Source: Pseudomonadota bacterium
GTDB taxonomy: Bacteria > Pseudomonadota > Alphaproteobacteria > Sphingomonadales > Sphingomonadaceae
Assembly: GCA_023422695.1 (NCBI GenBank)
Contig: JAFAGN010000186.1
Span: 1 to 6,794, forward strand
DNA length: 6,794 nucleotides
Direction: 5' to 3'
The position numbers and the translations under genes are program-made. The first letter of the stretch is position 1. Each line of letters opens with the position of its first letter. Positions 6,000 to 6,794 of the stretch are shown piece by piece. The notes below the pieces were generated by a model. It ran no database searches, was not told where the DNA came from, and saw nothing but the letters and a program-made list of their open reading frames with translations.

Positions 6000-6692
6000 T
6001 CAGCGCACATAGCTGGCGCCGTTGACGTCGAGCACGGCGCCGGTCATCGATGCCGGTGCGTCGAGTGCGCACCAGCGCGCCATTTCCGCGACTTCATCGG
6101 GCATCGCGACGCGGCCGAGCGGAATGTCCGCGAGCAGTTTGTCCCCGTCGCGACTGGCGAGATAATCGTCGGCCATGCCGGTCATCGTGAAGCCGGGGCA
6201 GATGGCAAAGGCGAGCACGCCCTCTGCGGCATAGGCGCGCGCGATCGTCTTGGTCATCGCGACCATGCCAGCCTTTGACGCGGCATAATGCCAGTGCGCG
6301 GGGCTGTCGCCGCGGTGCGCGGCGCGGCTGGCGATGTTGACGATGCGGCCGGCCGCCTCGCGCGCCTGCCAGTGGAGGACAGCGCGGCGGCAGAGGTCGG
6401 CGCTGGCGGTCAGGTTGATCTGGAGCGTGCGGTTCCAGTTTTCCAGCCAGTCGGCGTCGGTACTATCGATCGGGCTGGATTCAAAGATCCCGGCATTGTT
6501 GATCAGCACGTCGATGCGGCCATCGAGCCGGTCGAGGCTGCTCTGCCACAGGCGGGCGGGGGTGGCGGGGTCGGCGAGGTCGCCGTCGGTGCTGGCCAGT
6601 GCGACCGTTCGGGTGGCGTCCGAGGTCAGTGCGGCGGCCATAGCCGCGCCGATGCCGCGGCTGGCGCCGGTGATCAGGAAGTGGGTTTGCAT
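6000..6692 (-). CDS. Short-chain dehydrogenase/reductase (SDR) family oxidoreductase
   Basis: A 230-residue classical SDR with a Rossmann fold that would oxidise or reduce an unknown substrate with NAD(P)(H). It has the nucleotide-binding TGASRGIG (8-15), NNAG (65-68), catalytic-tetrad Asn93 in QINL, Ser122 in NIAS, and Tyr136 and Lys140 in YAASK, followed by CPGFTMTGM, where the family has its PG motif. Ser122 to Tyr136 is one residue longer than the spacing in FabG. The second strand is unusually short (VALASTDGDL, 30-39), and the Ser-Thr after it makes cofactor preference hard to predict. The C-terminus ends DVNGASYVR, where many SDRs have DGG. The start is ATG at 6692, required to keep the glycine motif near the N-terminus; only a weak TAAAG precedes it. 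It is the first gene of a two-gene operon with prmA. Substrate and pathway are unknown, and a FabG-like or sugar/alcohol dehydrogenase role is possible. Confidence 0.92.
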   Translation of the reverse strand: MQTHFLITGASRGIGAAMAAALTSDATRTVALASTDGDLADPATPARLWQSSLDRLDGRIDVLINNAGIFESSPIDSTDADWLENWNRTLQINLTASADLCRRAVLHWQAREAAGRIVNIASRAAHRGDSPAHWHYAASKAGMVAMTKTIARAYAAEGVLAFAICPGFTMTGMADDYLASRDGDKLLADIPLGRVAMPDEVAEMARWCALDAPASMTGAVLDVNGASYVR

Positions 6693-6774
6693 GGGGCGGC
6701 TTTAGCGAGGCCGCGGTATCAGTCCAACCTCCAAAGCTAGGGCGATCGTGTCATGATGCCATTGGTTCCGTTCG

Positions 6775-6794
6775 TGTCGAGCGAAGTCGAGACA
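6775..6794. repeat. Short structured repeat at the window edge
   Basis: The 20 bases at 6775-6794 begin TGTC and end GACA. They contain two copies of GTCGAG (6776-6781 and 6787-6792) separated by CGAAG, and fold into an imperfect stem with TCGA pairing inside. I recognise this CGTGTCGAGCGAAGTCGAG style as a frequent intergenic repeat in sphingomonad genomes, but cannot confirm copy number. It is cut by the window end. The rest of the 102 bases upstream of the SDR gene shows no gene. Confidence 0.5.

Noticed and set aside
6288..6740. Plus-strand open frames opposite the SDR gene
   Set aside because: Antisense shadows. The SDR motifs on the minus strand are complete and convincing.
6693..6740. 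Promoter for the SDR/prmA operon (TTGGAC and TAAAGC on the minus strand, 17 bases apart)
   Set aside because: Both boxes match the consensus poorly and would leave a leader of only a few bases, so the support is too weak to list.

Overview
The window looks like chromosomal DNA from a high-GC alphaproteobacterium, most likely a sphingomonad (Sphingopyxis/Sphingomonas type). That is an inference from strong GC bias in third codon positions, the gene families present, and intergenic repeats of a style I associate with sphingomonad genomes. No taxonomic marker is present, so the genus is not established.

Layout, left to right. (1) Positions 21-3969 on the plus strand hold a three-gene metal or iron-complex uptake cassette: a small secreted or membrane-anchored DUF2946-type protein, a FecA-like TonB-dependent outer-membrane receptor (true start at 590), and a five-helix PepSY-TM inner-membrane protein with a His-rich periplasmic loop, probably a haem-containing reductase. 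The last two genes are 14 bases apart and form an operon. The 140-base gap before the receptor holds a REP-like hairpin, a possible promoter, and an A/T-rich dyad over the presumed -10 box and ribosome binding site. (2) Positions 4010-4879 encode phenylalanine 4-hydroxylase (phhA), preceded by a perfect 7-base dyad. (3) Positions 4888-5018 are a composite inverted repeat that fills the gap between convergent genes. (4) On the minus strand, an SDR oxidoreductase (6692-6000) is followed after 3 bases by prmA, the ribosomal protein L11 methyltransferase (5996-5025). The window ends in another short structured repeat.

How the genes may work together: the receptor would bring a metal chelate across the outer membrane using TonB energy. 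The PepSY-TM protein would reduce it at the inner membrane so the metal is released. The DUF2946 protein is a frequent but uncharacterised companion of such cassettes. PhhA is an Fe(II) enzyme of aromatic amino acid metabolism and probably a separate transcription unit. The SDR/prmA pair is a second, unrelated operon on the other strand.

I see no CRISPR array, defence system, transposase, tRNA or rRNA. The genes are recognisable families. The less-described material is in the intergenic dyads and repeats and in the unknown substrate of the uptake cassette.
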